From assembly GCA_013289835.1 (NCBI GenBank), contig JABCZG010000002.1, positions 248,001 to 312,000 of the forward strand: a stretch of 64,000 nucleotides of DNA. The letters are read 5' to 3'. The notes beneath the pieces are model-generated. The model ran no database searches. It had not been told where the DNA came from and saw only the letters and a program-made list of their open reading frames with translations. Positions 16,739 to 24,585 of this stretch are shown piece after piece; the first letter of the stretch is position 1; each line of letters starts with the position of its first letter. The position numbers were made by a program, and so were the translations under genes. This stretch comes from Acidobacteriota bacterium (GTDB lineage Bacteria > Acidobacteriota > Terriglobia > Acidiferrales > UBA7541).

Positions 16739-17014
16739 CGACTTGCTGCCAACGTATGTCATTCGGGCTGACAGCAGGTCAAAACGACTTGCTACCACGA
16801 CTTGCTTCTCGCACGCACACGCTCTCTATTTTCCCACAAACGACTTGCTGCCAAAAAAATGTGAATTTGGCAGCAGATGAATTTTAAAGTCTTTGCTTTC
16901 AATACTCTATAACGTTTCGTGTATTAGAGGATTATTTGGCAGCAAATCGTTCATTTTGGGGTTTGGCAGCAAGTCGATTTTGAGGCTTGGCAGCAAGTCG
17001 TTGGCAGCAGGTCG
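16739..17014. repeat. Iteron array: ten copies of a 14-bp motif, probable replication origin
   Basis: Consensus TTGGCAGCAAGTCG. Copies in that orientation are at 16867-16880, 16936-16949, 16963-16976, 16987-17000 and 17001-17014, with a weaker one at 16769-16780. The reverse complement (CGACTTGCTGCCAA) is at 16739-16752 and 16841-16854, with weaker ones at 16785-16797 and 16798-16808. The array lies between divergent blocks, and an AT-rich stretch (about 16855-16935) separates the two orientation groups. This is the layout of iteron origins. It could alternatively be a regulator-binding array. It is not a CRISPR: the repeats are short, in both orientations and unevenly spaced. Confidence 0.8.
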
Positions 17015-17768
17015 ATTTTGGGTTCTAGCGAGCTCCGGCAGTTCGATGTGGCCCCAGGGAGTTCGTCGGGGTACCTTTTGAAAATCTGGAAATGGCGACC
17101 GCCCTCCGGACTCTCCCGGCCTCGGAAATTACAGATAAACTGCACAAAATGTCGGTGGCTAGCGACGTCCACGTCCGTCCCTCGAACCACTCCTTGGGGG
17201 CTTCTGCATCCGGCTGATTCCACAGGACTTAACGTCCCTTGTCTTTGTCCTGAATGAGATGCGAGCCGAAAATTTCTAAACAGTTTTGTTTCATAGACTT
17301 GGGAGAGGAGAATTTTCCGGAGCTCTGCGATTGCTCGCAACGGGTCGACGCGGAAGGTTTGCGTGAATCGTTGCACCCTCCTCGTGTATTTTTGCCAACT
17401 CCTTTGCTTGCAATGACATAACATGTAATTCTCTTAGTGAGAGACCTACATCGATTCGCTGGGCTTGCATCCAACCTCTCGTAAGTCGTTGAAAACACAA
17501 GAACGTGTCTATTTTGACACATATTTCTGTTGTTTCTGTCTGCACAGAACAAACAGAAGCTAAACGCCTCGTTCCCCAGCTATCTTCACTCGACACTTTT
17601 GCTCTCAGCGCTTCGCACAAAAATAGCATCCGACGCGCAATCTCAGGACGCGGGTTGGCTCTTCAAGCTCTCCAGCTCTTGCCATCGCCGGTCGCGCGCC
17701 AGCCCGATGTTCTCGGCGCCGCGGGGTCGCGACGATTGAAAATAGTTTCGAAAACACGACGAATTATC
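17015..17768. other. Region between iterons and rightward promoter, no firm gene
   Basis: Several short frames overlap here and none has a good start. The most protein-like is a minus-strand stretch at about 17291-17470 (MQAQRIDVGLSLRELHVMSL then a helical run), without a clear ribosome site. The region may belong to the origin or carry a decayed gene. Confidence 0.35.
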
Positions 17769-17798
17769 TTGACAACATATCCCAACATATGAGACAAT
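17769..17798 (+). promoter_or_regulatory. Sigma-70-type promoter of the rightward operon
   Basis: TTGACA (17769-17774), an 18-base spacer, then GACAAT (17793-17798). The recombinase ATG follows at 17817 with GGAGG at normal spacing, giving a leader of roughly 12 bases. The spacer holds a CATATcccaaCATAT direct repeat that could be an operator. Confidence 0.65.
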
Positions 17799-17816
17799 GC
17801 TTTTGCTGGAGGCACC

Positions 17817-18359
17817 ATGATTAGAATGCAACCGTTGACCAAAGCACAGGCCGAGAAGATGATTCGCTTGGCGTTCGCGGAGAGCACGCGCAACGGACTC
17901 TTGCTCACCATCTGCCTGCACCATGCCACGCGCGCCAGCGAGCTCGCCAGCCTTCGCGTCGAGAACGTAAACTTGAAGGACGAAGTCTTGTTTATCTCCC
18001 GCCGCAAGGGCTCAGAATCAAAACCGGAATCGCTCGTAAATGATGAGAAAAAACTCTTGGAAAACTATCTCGACGGACGGACAACTGGACTGTTGTTTCC
18101 GTCTGAAAAAACAGGCCAGCTTTCGACCGTCCAGGTCTATCGTATTTTCCGTCGTTACGCCGAGCTTGCAGGCGTCCCGGACAGTGGCCGTTCGCCTCAC
18201 GCCTTTCGGCACACACTCGGGCAATTGAGCGCTGACGCAGGCATCAGTTTGCCCCAGCTCCAGGTCATCATGGGACACAAGTCAGCTCAGTCGACGCTGC
18301 GGTATTTCAAGGTCAAGCAGTCGGTCGCTGACGCTGCCAAGGCCAAGGTGTTCGCATGA
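17817..18359 (+). CDS. Catalytic-domain-only tyrosine recombinase
   Basis: 180 residues, about half the usual XerC/D or integrase size, because the N-terminal DNA-binding domain is absent; similar in size to FimB/FimE. Catalytic residues are present: Arg in ATRASELASL, Lys in ISRRKGSES, His-Arg in HAFRHTLGQL, His in MGHKS and Tyr in LRYF. As the first gene after the origin-proximal promoter it may resolve multimers of the replicating form, invert a DNA segment, or assist the main integrase. No inversion sites were found beside it. Confidence 0.85.
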   Translation: MIRMQPLTKAQAEKMIRLAFAESTRNGLLLTICLHHATRASELASLRVENVNLKDEVLFISRRKGSESKPESLVNDEKKLLENYLDGRTTGLLFPSEKTGQLSTVQVYRIFRRYAELAGVPDSGRSPHAFRHTLGQLSADAGISLPQLQVIMGHKSAQSTLRYFKVKQSVADAAKAKVFA

Positions 18360-18541
18360 CCCGCGGAAGGCTCGCCGGGCCAGCTGGTTCCCAGCGCACC
18401 AAGCACGCCAGCGTGACCTTTACGGCGGAAGAATTCGAAGCCGTAAAAGCCAAGGCGTTCGATGCTCATCTGACCGTATCGACGTATCTCAGAGCTGTGA
18501 TTCTTGACGCCTTGAAGGAGGGAGCGAAGAAAAGGAAGTGA
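18356..18541 (+). CDS. Small RHH/MobC-like protein
   Basis: 61 residues; ASVTFTAEEFEAVKAKAFDA and LTVSTYLRAVILDALKEG give the strand-helix-helix outline of ribbon-helix-helix proteins, including relaxosome accessory MobC types. No relaxase gene was found in the element, so mobilization cannot be argued from this alone. The ATG overlaps the recombinase stop (ATGA), implying coupling. Confidence 0.6.
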   Translation: MTRGRLAGPAGSQRTKHASVTFTAEEFEAVKAKAFDAHLTVSTYLRAVILDALKEGAKKRK

Positions 18542-18709
18542 GCAGCAAGCGGAGCCGCTAGGCGCGTCAACGCCGAACGGCCCCTAACCAAAAACGAAAG
18601 GTTGGTTTCGCTTATGGCTTCAACGAAGCTATCGCGTTATAATTTCAGCAGCAAGAAATCCCACCACGGCGATTCCAGAATCGACACGGGTGACCACGAG
18701 GGTCATCCG

Positions 18710-18910
18710 ATGTCTACTCCAGACATACTCTTTGAAAATCACGGCAGCCTGTTTTTGCTGCGTCCTGTCTCTCCCGCTGGTCAAACTTGGCTCGATGAAA
18801 AGGTAGGTGATAGCGAAACGCAGACGTGGGGCGGCGCGATTGTCTGTGAACCCAGATACACCGAGGCGATTTGGCGCGGAGCCAAAGCCGCCGGACTGGA
18901 CGTGCGCTGA
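18710..18910 (+). CDS. Small conserved mobile-element protein
   Basis: 66 residues: MSTPDILFENHGSLFLLRPV, then TWLDEKVGDSETQTWGGAIV and EPRYTEAIWRGAKAAGL. This matches a small protein often seen on bacterial plasmids and integrative elements (pattern: ENHGS..LLRP..A..WLDE.V.....W.G..V.EPRY); its function is unknown to me. GAGGG precedes the ATG. An upstream in-frame extension to 18602 is not needed. Confidence 0.7.
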   Translation: MSTPDILFENHGSLFLLRPVSPAGQTWLDEKVGDSETQTWGGAIVCEPRYTEAIWRGAKAAGLDVR

Positions 18911-19134
18911 TGTCCCGGCCCACGACAGCCATCGAAAGTTTGATCGCAATCATCGCTGCGACCGCCGGTGCTCGTGTCATCGGCGTGTGCCCCCGAGTCA
19001 TTTTCTTCGCTCCCACAAACATGTTGGACGCAACGCGGGTATACGTCTTGCCCCTCGTCGAATTTTCCTCGCACAACATTCGCTTGGCTCTCTCCAGAAA
19101 CATCACGTCGAGGGAATCGAGGTCCGCCGAATGA
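18910..19134 (+). CDS. Hypothetical protein in coupled chain
   Basis: 74 residues from an ATG sharing one base with the upstream TGA (TGATG). The sequence is mildly hydrophobic and strand-rich (SLIAIIAATAGARVIGVCPR, RVYVLPLVEFSS) and resembles no family I know. Stop overlaps the next ATG (ATGA). Confidence 0.5.
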   Translation: MSRPTTAIESLIAIIAATAGARVIGVCPRVIFFAPTNMLDATRVYVLPLVEFSSHNIRLALSRNITSRESRSAE

Positions 19135-19496
19135 GCATCCCCGACATCATCCGCCGCCTTCAAGAGGACCGACGTATCGCTGAACGCGAGCGTTTGCAGG
19201 CGCAAATCGAATCCGCATTTTCCCGAGCGCGAACTGTCGAAAGGCGCAGCCACAAGCCGAGCGATGACAGCGCGAAAAACCTCGGTCGGCGAAAAAACGA
19301 CAAACCGAAGCCGCGACCGCAGCTGGCACAGTTGGCGCAACCAATCTTGCAGCAGATAAAAACGACTGGTATGCCACATCGGCGCAATCATGGCGCGTGC
19401 TGGGAGATTGACGAGCCCGTCGTTCAGGATTTGGAAAAGCTTTACGACGAGGCGGCGGAATCTTTGGGGTTTCATAAAACCAAGGGAAGAACGTGA
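19131..19496 (+). CDS. Charged hypothetical protein in coupled chain
   Basis: 121 residues. Starts MSIPDIIRRLQEDRRIAERE, a strongly charged, probably coiled helix, with a basic centre (KNLGRRKNDKPKPRPQ) and a C-terminal acidic helix (PVVQDLEKLYDEAAESLGF). Possible nucleic-acid binder. ATGA overlap upstream, GTGA overlap downstream. Confidence 0.5.
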   Translation: MSIPDIIRRLQEDRRIAERERLQAQIESAFSRARTVERRSHKPSDDSAKNLGRRKNDKPKPRPQLAQLAQPILQQIKTTGMPHRRNHGACWEIDEPVVQDLEKLYDEAAESLGFHKTKGRT

Positions 19497-19687
19497 CCCG
19501 AAACCACACATTCGATTATATGGTGAAGCACGGCATCCCCAAGACCACCGACCACTACACGTCCCTCAACTATTGTGGCGACAAAACAGTCGCGGATTTG
19601 GACGCGGAAGAGTTGGCGGAGATTTTGGGTCTGGTGGAAGAGGGGCTGCTGTACGTCGTTGTGCCGGGGAGCGAGGCAATTCAGTGA
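19493..19687 (+). CDS. Small acidic hypothetical protein
   Basis: 64 residues, GTG start overlapping the upstream TGA (GTGA). Contains TVADLDAEELAEILGLVEEG, an acidic helix, then a hydrophobic strand (LLYVVVPG). No recognised family; next start also uses GTGA. Confidence 0.45.
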   Translation: MTRNHTFDYMVKHGIPKTTDHYTSLNYCGDKTVADLDAEELAEILGLVEEGLLYVVVPGSEAIQ

Positions 19688-19818
19688 ACACCGAACAAAT
19701 TTTCGAAAAGCTCTGCGCCGCGGTCAAATTGATGAACGAAGACCAGCGCGCCGAACTGCGCCAGATGATGCTGGCGGACATGTTGATTCGCATGCCATGC
19801 TCGGAGCGCGTTCAATGA
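19684..19818 (+). CDS. 44-residue helical peptide
   Basis: GTG start in a GTGA overlap. NTEQIFEKLCAAVKLMNEDQ followed by RAELRQMMLADMLIRM, entirely helical. The overlaps at both ends (GTGA, ATGA) and clean composition support a real small gene. Function unknown. Confidence 0.45.
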   Translation: MNTEQIFEKLCAAVKLMNEDQRAELRQMMLADMLIRMPCSERVQ

Positions 19819-20054
19819 CCGGCGACTTGGCGCGGTACAGATTCAGATGGTTTCGCGAGGATAACGAGCTGTTGCGGGCAATGCGCATCACGCCGGTTGA
19901 AGTTAGCCGGGTTGCTGTGCTGCGACATCCCAATGGGACTGAGAGCTGGCAGTGTTGCCGCGACGAACTCGATGCCGTCCGTTGGCTCCAGAGGAACGTA
20001 AGCCGTGGTGATGAAATCATGATTGTGAGCGAACTACGAAAAGGAAACGCATGA
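19815..20054 (+). CDS. Small hypothetical protein
   Basis: 79 residues, ATG in an ATGA overlap. RYRFRWFREDNELLRAMRIT, then a strand with Cys-Cys (ESWQCCRDELDAVRWLQRN) and DEIMIVSELRKG. Looks like a compact alpha/beta protein; no family recognised. Confidence 0.5.
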   Translation: MTGDLARYRFRWFREDNELLRAMRITPVEVSRVAVLRHPNGTESWQCCRDELDAVRWLQRNVSRGDEIMIVSELRKGNA

Positions 20055-20134
20055 GAGCCAAGCGAATCAAAATTGCTGTCGTTGAGGATGCTGAGATTAC
20101 CGTGGGCGATGCCAGGGGCAAGCTTGGCTTTTGA
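20051..20134 (+). CDS. Possible 27-residue peptide
   Basis: MRAKRIKIAVVEDAEITVGD.., ATG in an ATGA overlap with the preceding gene. Short and otherwise unsupported; it may only carry ribosomes to the next start. Confidence 0.3.
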   Translation: MRAKRIKIAVVEDAEITVGDARGKLGF

Positions 20135-20270
20135 CTTGTCCGTCCGGGATAGGGGATTGCTGCTGGCAAGTTTGCGCACTCCCATGGGCGGATTTGAAAC
20201 TGGATGGCATGTTTCGAGTGATTGGAAGCGCGGCATTGCGACACTCGCGTCGAGGAGGTGCAAATCGTGA
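20109..20270 (+). CDS. Possible 53-residue protein
   Basis: MPGASLAFDLSVRDRGLLLA.. with GGFETGWHVSSDWKRGIATL. Its stop overlaps the next GTG (GTGA), as elsewhere in the chain, but the start has no ribosome site and lies inside the 27-residue frame. The alternative frame starting at a TTG at 20131 is less protein-like. Confidence 0.3.
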   Translation: MPGASLAFDLSVRDRGLLLASLRTPMGGFETGWHVSSDWKRGIATLASRRCKS

Positions 20271-20443
20271 AGCTAACCGACGCGCAAGCACTGCTCTTTG
20301 GGCAGCAGTACGACTATTGGCTAAACGTCGAAGGCGCGACTGAGGAAAAGGGTCAGCAATATGCTTGGGAAGATGTACGACGAGAATGGCCGGAGTTACC
20401 CGACAAACTGGACACCGACGCGCTAGAGGCGCTAGAACGCTAG
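20267..20443 (+). CDS. Small acidic hypothetical protein
   Basis: 58 residues from a GTG with GGAGG eight bases upstream. KLTDAQALLFGQQYDYWLNV and YAWEDVRREWPELPDKLDTD form an acidic, aromatic-rich helical protein; such small acidic proteins on phage-like elements are sometimes DNA mimics, but nothing here proves it. Confidence 0.5.
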   Translation: MKLTDAQALLFGQQYDYWLNVEGATEEKGQQYAWEDVRREWPELPDKLDTDALEALER

Positions 20444-20477
20444 TGTTCTGCTACGGAGATTGCATAAAGGGAAAAAC

Positions 20478-20675
20478 GTGCTGACACCAAAACAATTCGC
20501 AGCGTTCACACCCAAACGCAGAGCCGAGATTCGACCCGCGTATGTCTACATTCCACCCAACGAGCACGGCGTCCGCTCGGGCTACTACCGGGACGTGGAC
20601 ATCACCCGGCTCCTTCGGGAAAATTGTGACAAAGCGAAAACGATTCTGTACATTGCCCGGCAGGTCGCACAATGA
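20478..20675 (+). CDS. Small hypothetical protein
   Basis: 65 residues, GTG start with AAGG upstream. LTPKQFAAFTPKRRAEIRPA, then YIPPNEHGVRSGYYRDVDIT and a helix (RLLRENCDKAKTILYIARQV). Stop overlaps the next ATG (ATGA). No family recognised. Confidence 0.5.
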   Translation: MLTPKQFAAFTPKRRAEIRPAYVYIPPNEHGVRSGYYRDVDITRLLRENCDKAKTILYIARQVAQ

Positions 20676-21118
20676 AGAAGGCGCTCTACGACCGACTCAT
20701 CGCCCATGTGAACAGAAAACAGTGGTGGCACCTCCCGCCTGTTGACCCAGATGCGTACAAAAAGCGAGGCAAGTTCCTCGCCTCCACGTATGCCGAAGCA
20801 GAGTTTTACGGACTCTTTGGAGCCGGGAGACCGTTGGAGCAACGAGCCAAGATTGCGAAGCCATTGGTCGGCGACGAAAAGAGAATCGCTCGTGTCCTCG
20901 GCATCCCGCCGCAATATGACGGCATGACCATAGAGCAAATGGCTGCTCATGACGCCAAATGGAGGAACGCCGCTCTGAAGAAAGGCTTCGACGCCATCGT
21001 GCTCATGTCGTCGAAATGTTTTGCTGAATGGAAAACGACTGGCAAGATACCCCGCAGTTTGGAACTGAACGTCTTGAATGTCGGCACCGACAGCGAGGAT
21101 TCATCGAGGAGGACATGA
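20672..21118 (+). CDS. Hypothetical protein, 148 residues
   Basis: Starts MKKALYDRLIAHVNRKQWWH in an ATGA overlap. Basic, mixed alpha/beta, with YAEAEFYGLFGAGRPLEQRA, EKRIARVLGIPPQYDGMT and KKGFDAIVLMSSKCFAEW. The last segment resembles the core strand of ADP-ribosyltransferase-like or small toxin-like folds only very loosely; I do not recognise it. It is the largest unknown in the chain. Confidence 0.55.
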   Translation: MKKALYDRLIAHVNRKQWWHLPPVDPDAYKKRGKFLASTYAEAEFYGLFGAGRPLEQRAKIAKPLVGDEKRIARVLGIPPQYDGMTIEQMAAHDAKWRNAALKKGFDAIVLMSSKCFAEWKTTGKIPRSLELNVLNVGTDSEDSSRRT

Positions 21119-21285
21119 TGACTGTGCAAGAACTCTACGACCTAACGCTCAAAAAGAAGGCCGACCCCGGCAAGGTCGAACTTCGCCTGCATCCTGACGA
21201 TGACGAGATTGCAGAAGTCGAGTTTGAGGAAGATGATGGCGAACTCTACGCAAACCTGATTATAGAAGGCGCTATTCACCTTTAA
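21115..21285 (+). CDS. Small acidic protein closing the chain
   Basis: 56 residues; two adjacent ATGs (21115, 21118) follow GAGGAGG. MTVQELYDLTLKKKADPGKV, then a very acidic stretch (DDDEIAEVEFEEDDGELYAN). Its end overlaps the convergent PLD nuclease gene by 14 bases. Function unknown. Confidence 0.5.
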   Translation: MMTVQELYDLTLKKKADPGKVELRLHPDDDEIAEVEFEEDDGELYANLIIEGAIHL

Positions 21286-22489
21286 TCTGGTCTTCCTTCC
21301 ATGCCAACGGAATGACGCGACGGTCATCCGTATTCCAGCTACGCTGTCCTTTATTGTTGAAATATTCCTCGACTTCTTCGCGGATATAGTCTGGTACGCG
21401 CTCTGACTGGAGAAGACTTGAAAGTGTCCAAATATCATCCAGCGACAGTTCTTGTACCACTTCACGTGCGTTGCAGAGCAATTCGATTGTTTGCAATGTC
21501 GTACGCTCCTTCGGACTTCGGGCGTTTGCGAGGAAATATTCTCGAACATCTCCTTTGAGCCGCCAGAATTGCGGAAGTACTCGCTTAGCATCCAACAGTC
21601 TCGGATTGATTTCACGTAGCCGCGCATCAGATGTTTGCTTGAGCCATCGACACCAAAGTCGTGCGACCTCCGCATTCGTTCGTGCCGCAGCCGCCGCACG
21701 TCCAAGCGCGGTCAGCTTACCGTTGAGCATAAATCCCAACAACTTCAGTTCACTCTGCTGTTTGCCGGAAGCCTCGTTTGGATTTGCCAACACTTGTCGC
21801 AGCTTATCGATATTCCGAACGTTGTTCCCTGCGTAGTCTATATTGAGCAGTCCAATAGGGAGTTGAATCGTCGCAAGAACATCCTCCAGTGTGTCTACAT
21901 CTTCTGGTTCAACCGAAACGGGTCGAGCCCCGGCAGCGATTTCCTGTCGTCGAATTCGAAGTCGATTACGGGCTCGCTCCGCCGCCGCTAAGCGCCACTT
22001 CACCTCCATCTCGCTCAGCAGTTCGGGGGTAAAAGCCACGCTCCGGCGAGTAAACAAGTTGTCGAACCATCGATTTAGGGTGCCAAGAGCATTTGTTTCC
22101 TCGCTTAAAACACCTGCCTCGACGCTGTTTGAGAATGCAGATGTGCTGAGGTTTGCGCTGCCAAGCAAAAACCGAGTGGGCCGACCGCTTCCGTTATGAG
22201 CCAGAAACACTTTTGGATGGTAGACGACCTTTCCGTCGAAGTTTCGAATCTGGACCTTGCTAGCCAATGCCCGTTTAACGGCTGTGGGTTGCGTAATCCC
22301 AAACTGGTCGGTGCAAAGAATGCGCATCTTTGGCAGGTCAAGGCCTCGTATCTGTTCGCGCAACAATTCCCAACCACCAACCTTTAAATAGCTAACGGCT
22401 ACAGAAAGAGTCGCTGCGCCTTCAATGAGTTGCCGCAGCGCTAGTTGAAAAGTGGTCGCGCCTCTTAAATTGTTCAGAATGATTTTCAT
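21272..22489 (-). CDS. Phospholipase D-family nuclease (HKD motif)
   Basis: 405 residues. The N-terminal half fits a PLD-type nuclease: LSVAVSYLKVGGWELLREQI, then YHPKVFLAHNGSGRPTRFLL leading into GSANLSTSAFSNSVEAG (His-x-Lys and the downstream GSANLS of one HKD motif). One motif per chain implies a dimeric active site, as in BfiI and Nuc. The C-terminal 250 residues are helical and unrecognised, possibly DNA recognition. It is the last gene of a minus-strand operon after two adenine methyltransferases, so it is either a second restriction nuclease or an accessory effector of that system. Confidence 0.75.
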   Translation of the reverse strand: MKIILNNLRGATTFQLALRQLIEGAATLSVAVSYLKVGGWELLREQIRGLDLPKMRILCTDQFGITQPTAVKRALASKVQIRNFDGKVVYHPKVFLAHNGSGRPTRFLLGSANLSTSAFSNSVEAGVLSEETNALGTLNRWFDNLFTRRSVAFTPELLSEMEVKWRLAAAERARNRLRIRRQEIAAGARPVSVEPEDVDTLEDVLATIQLPIGLLNIDYAGNNVRNIDKLRQVLANPNEASGKQQSELKLLGFMLNGKLTALGRAAAAARTNAEVARLWCRWLKQTSDARLREINPRLLDAKRVLPQFWRLKGDVREYFLANARSPKERTTLQTIELLCNAREVVQELSLDDIWTLSSLLQSERVPDYIREEVEEYFNNKGQRSWNTDDRRVIPLAWKEDQIKGE

Positions 22490-22504
22490 CTGGTCATGAG
22501 AACG

Positions 22505-23518
22505 TCAGGTGGCCACGTAGAGATATTCGATGACAGAATTCTTATTGTCACCGATTTTGTGATTGTGATTTCCGTGCGAGTAGCGGTGCTGAATTTCTCT
22601 TACTTCAACGTGGCGTTTGAACTCCTTCAGTAGTCGAACCATCTTGCCTTTTGAAGGAATAGCATTTGATGAATACGAGACTGCCAGAGTGGAACCTCGG
22701 AAGTGCTCGAACAGACGTCTGAATGCGTCCGTCGCTTTTCCCTTCGTGCTGAAATCGGTTGGGTAGGAGCGGATTTTCTTTGTAACGGTCTGAGGCATCA
22801 ATTCAACGCCAGACCAGTAGGTGCACAAGCCTTCCAAGAAATGGTATCGCCTAGTGTAATCGCAATCGGAATAGGGACTTACGTAGGGAGGGTCTATGTA
22901 TACAAGGTCGTAGGGCTGGGGGTCGATATCAAAGACATTGGAGCAGAAGGCACGATTACGCCGACGATTCGAGAATACCGCCGCATTGAATTGGCGAACA
23001 GCGTCAAGGAACTGTTCGCGCAGGGTCAGCCGCAGGTCATTCCTGCCGTCCCATCCCTTTCTTCCGGTGAAGGTAAAAATTCCTCTCGGTCTCTTCTTCA
23101 TAGCCGCACGACAAGCCGACGCTAGCGCCAGTGAGCGCTTGAGAGGATTTTTCATTTCCTGAATGTTGGCCCAGAGATTGTCCAGGAACGCGTCTTCTTC
23201 CGCGTTGAAGTAGAGGTCCGCAAACGTCTCTTGAATGAAAGTCTTTGCCTTTTTGTTCCGACGCAACAGCTGGCTCAAATCGTCTTGGTCCAGTCGCGTA
23301 CCATTGTTCTCGATTGTGGCGTGCGCAACCCGAAACGCGAAACGGAGAAAATCATTCGAATGGACTTGATGACCTCGTTGCTTGAACCCGTATGCAACGC
23401 AAGCCGAGCCGGAAAAAGCGTCGAGAACGCTATCGAAGTTCAGATGAGAAATACTGTCGAGTATGAACGGAAGCAAAGCTCTCTTGCTTCCCATGTATTT
23501 AGTGGGAGGAAAGCTCAT
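22505..23518 (-). CDS. D12-class DNA N6-adenine methyltransferase (M2)
   Basis: 337 residues. PPTKYMGSKRALLPFI is the N-terminal SAM-binding signature of D12 enzymes, DAFSGSACVAYGFKQRG corresponds to the FxGxG motif I and YIDPPYVSPYS holds the DPPY catalytic motif. The ATG overlaps the TGA of the other methyltransferase (ATGA). Type IIS sites are asymmetric, so one enzyme per strand is expected, fitting two adjacent methyltransferases. Specificity is probably close to that of AlwI-type systems, but it cannot be read from sequence here. Confidence 0.9.
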   Translation of the reverse strand: MSFPPTKYMGSKRALLPFILDSISHLNFDSVLDAFSGSACVAYGFKQRGHQVHSNDFLRFAFRVAHATIENNGTRLDQDDLSQLLRRNKKAKTFIQETFADLYFNAEEDAFLDNLWANIQEMKNPLKRSLALASACRAAMKKRPRGIFTFTGRKGWDGRNDLRLTLREQFLDAVRQFNAAVFSNRRRNRAFCSNVFDIDPQPYDLVYIDPPYVSPYSDCDYTRRYHFLEGLCTYWSGVELMPQTVTKKIRSYPTDFSTKGKATDAFRRLFEHFRGSTLAVSYSSNAIPSKGKMVRLLKEFKRHVEVREIQHRYSHGNHNHKIGDNKNSVIEYLYVAT

Positions 23519-24402
23519 TGAGTCAGTTCGAGAGGGCGATTGGATACCAATAGCTCCCTGACTCTGCCTCTGCCCTCACCTTTGCAGCTGATGAAACGGG
23601 GCATCTCAACAACCTCCTGATAGAAACCAGAATACAATTTTGCGATTTTCTCGTGGAACGAGTTGCTTAGAAGAACGAGACAGCCCTTGTCGGACAACTC
23701 TCGGAAAGTATCTGCGAGCTTGCGGTGGTCGTCTTCAAAGAAAGTCTCTTTCGTGTATCGCTTGAAATCGGCATACTTACCGACCGGCAGGTAGGGCGGG
23801 TCCAGGTAAACGAAATCTCCTTTTTCAGCTTCTCTGACAGCCGAGCTATAGTCTTCACTCATCAACCGAGCGTTTTTCAACAGCCGACTAACTCCCCGCA
23901 GGTTGTCCTCGTCCGCCAAAGAGACCTTGCCGTTGCGTCCATACGGTGTGTTGAACTGCCCCTTCTTGTTCACACGGTAAAGTCCGTTGTAGCAGGTCTT
24001 GTTCAGGTAGATGAATCGGGCAGCACGTTCCATCGGTGGGAGGCTCTCAGGAATCACGCTTCGCAATCGATAGAACTCGCTCTCACTCACTTGCATCTGT
24101 TTCAACTTCGCGAAAAGTTTTGCTGGGTGGTCTCGCACGATTTGATAACAGAAAATCAGTTCGGAGTTGAGGTCGTTCAACACGGCGGTCTTTGGGGCAA
24201 GGTCAAAAAATAATGCGCCCCCGCCGAGAAATGGCTCGAAATATCGTCGGAAAGTCTGCCGAGCCAAACACGCTCTGAGCACCGGCAACAATCGGGCCTT
24301 GCCCCCTGCCCATTTCAAGACGGGCCTGGCTTTAGAATCCTCGCTCTCTGCGGGAAAAAGCTTCGACTGATGGTAAACCCGGGCCGTCGCAGCAGAATTC
24401 AT
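23515..24402 (-). CDS. Dam-like D12-class adenine methyltransferase (M1)
   Basis: 295 residues from the ATG at 24402 (AAGG upstream); the frame also remains open 18 codons further up. PVLKWAGGKARLLPVL, YFEPFLGGGALFFDL and FVYLDPPYLPVGKYADFK are motifs X, I and IV of the Dam/DpnIIA group, usually specific for GATC-containing sites. First gene of the operon, divergent from the AlwI-like endonuclease gene. It is expected to protect one strand of the restriction site. Confidence 0.9.
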   Translation of the reverse strand: MNSAATARVYHQSKLFPAESEDSKARPVLKWAGGKARLLPVLRACLARQTFRRYFEPFLGGGALFFDLAPKTAVLNDLNSELIFCYQIVRDHPAKLFAKLKQMQVSESEFYRLRSVIPESLPPMERAARFIYLNKTCYNGLYRVNKKGQFNTPYGRNGKVSLADEDNLRGVSRLLKNARLMSEDYSSAVREAEKGDFVYLDPPYLPVGKYADFKRYTKETFFEDDHRKLADTFRELSDKGCLVLLSNSFHEKIAKLYSGFYQEVVEMPRFISCKGEGRGRVRELLVSNRPLELTQ

Positions 24403-24537
24403 CGCACCTTGCAGTAGGTTGGTTTGAACATCAGAAAATTGAGCTTCGGCCAGCACTATAAACCACCGTTTCTATATTGCAAGAGTTGTTTCAGTGGACA
24501 GGATGAGAGGGAACATAAGGACCGCCGACTCCTGTCT

Positions 24538-24585
24538 GTCAGACTTTTTGTCAGACTTGACAAACCCTATCATATTCGCTTTATC
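24538..24585 (+). promoter_or_regulatory. Promoter of the type IIS endonuclease with direct repeat
   Basis: TTGACA (24557-24562), a 17-base spacer and TTTATC (24580-24585). Two copies of GTCAGACTT (24538-24546 and 24550-24558), 12 bases apart, overlap the -35 box and could be a repressor site that times nuclease expression. The leader to the ATG at 24704 is about 110 bases. Confidence 0.5.

Noticed and set aside
16623..16887. Short plus-strand frames through the iterons
   Set aside because: The encoded repeats (NDLLPT, NDLLPK) simply translate the iterons; no ribosome site.
16739..17014. CRISPR array
   Set aside because: Repeats are only 14 bp, occur in both orientations, have irregular spacing (0 to about 60 bases) and no cas genes are present.
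18356..18541. Conjugative mobilization module
   Set aside because: The small RHH protein resembles MobC loosely, but no relaxase, coupling protein or type IV secretion gene was seen anywhere in the element.
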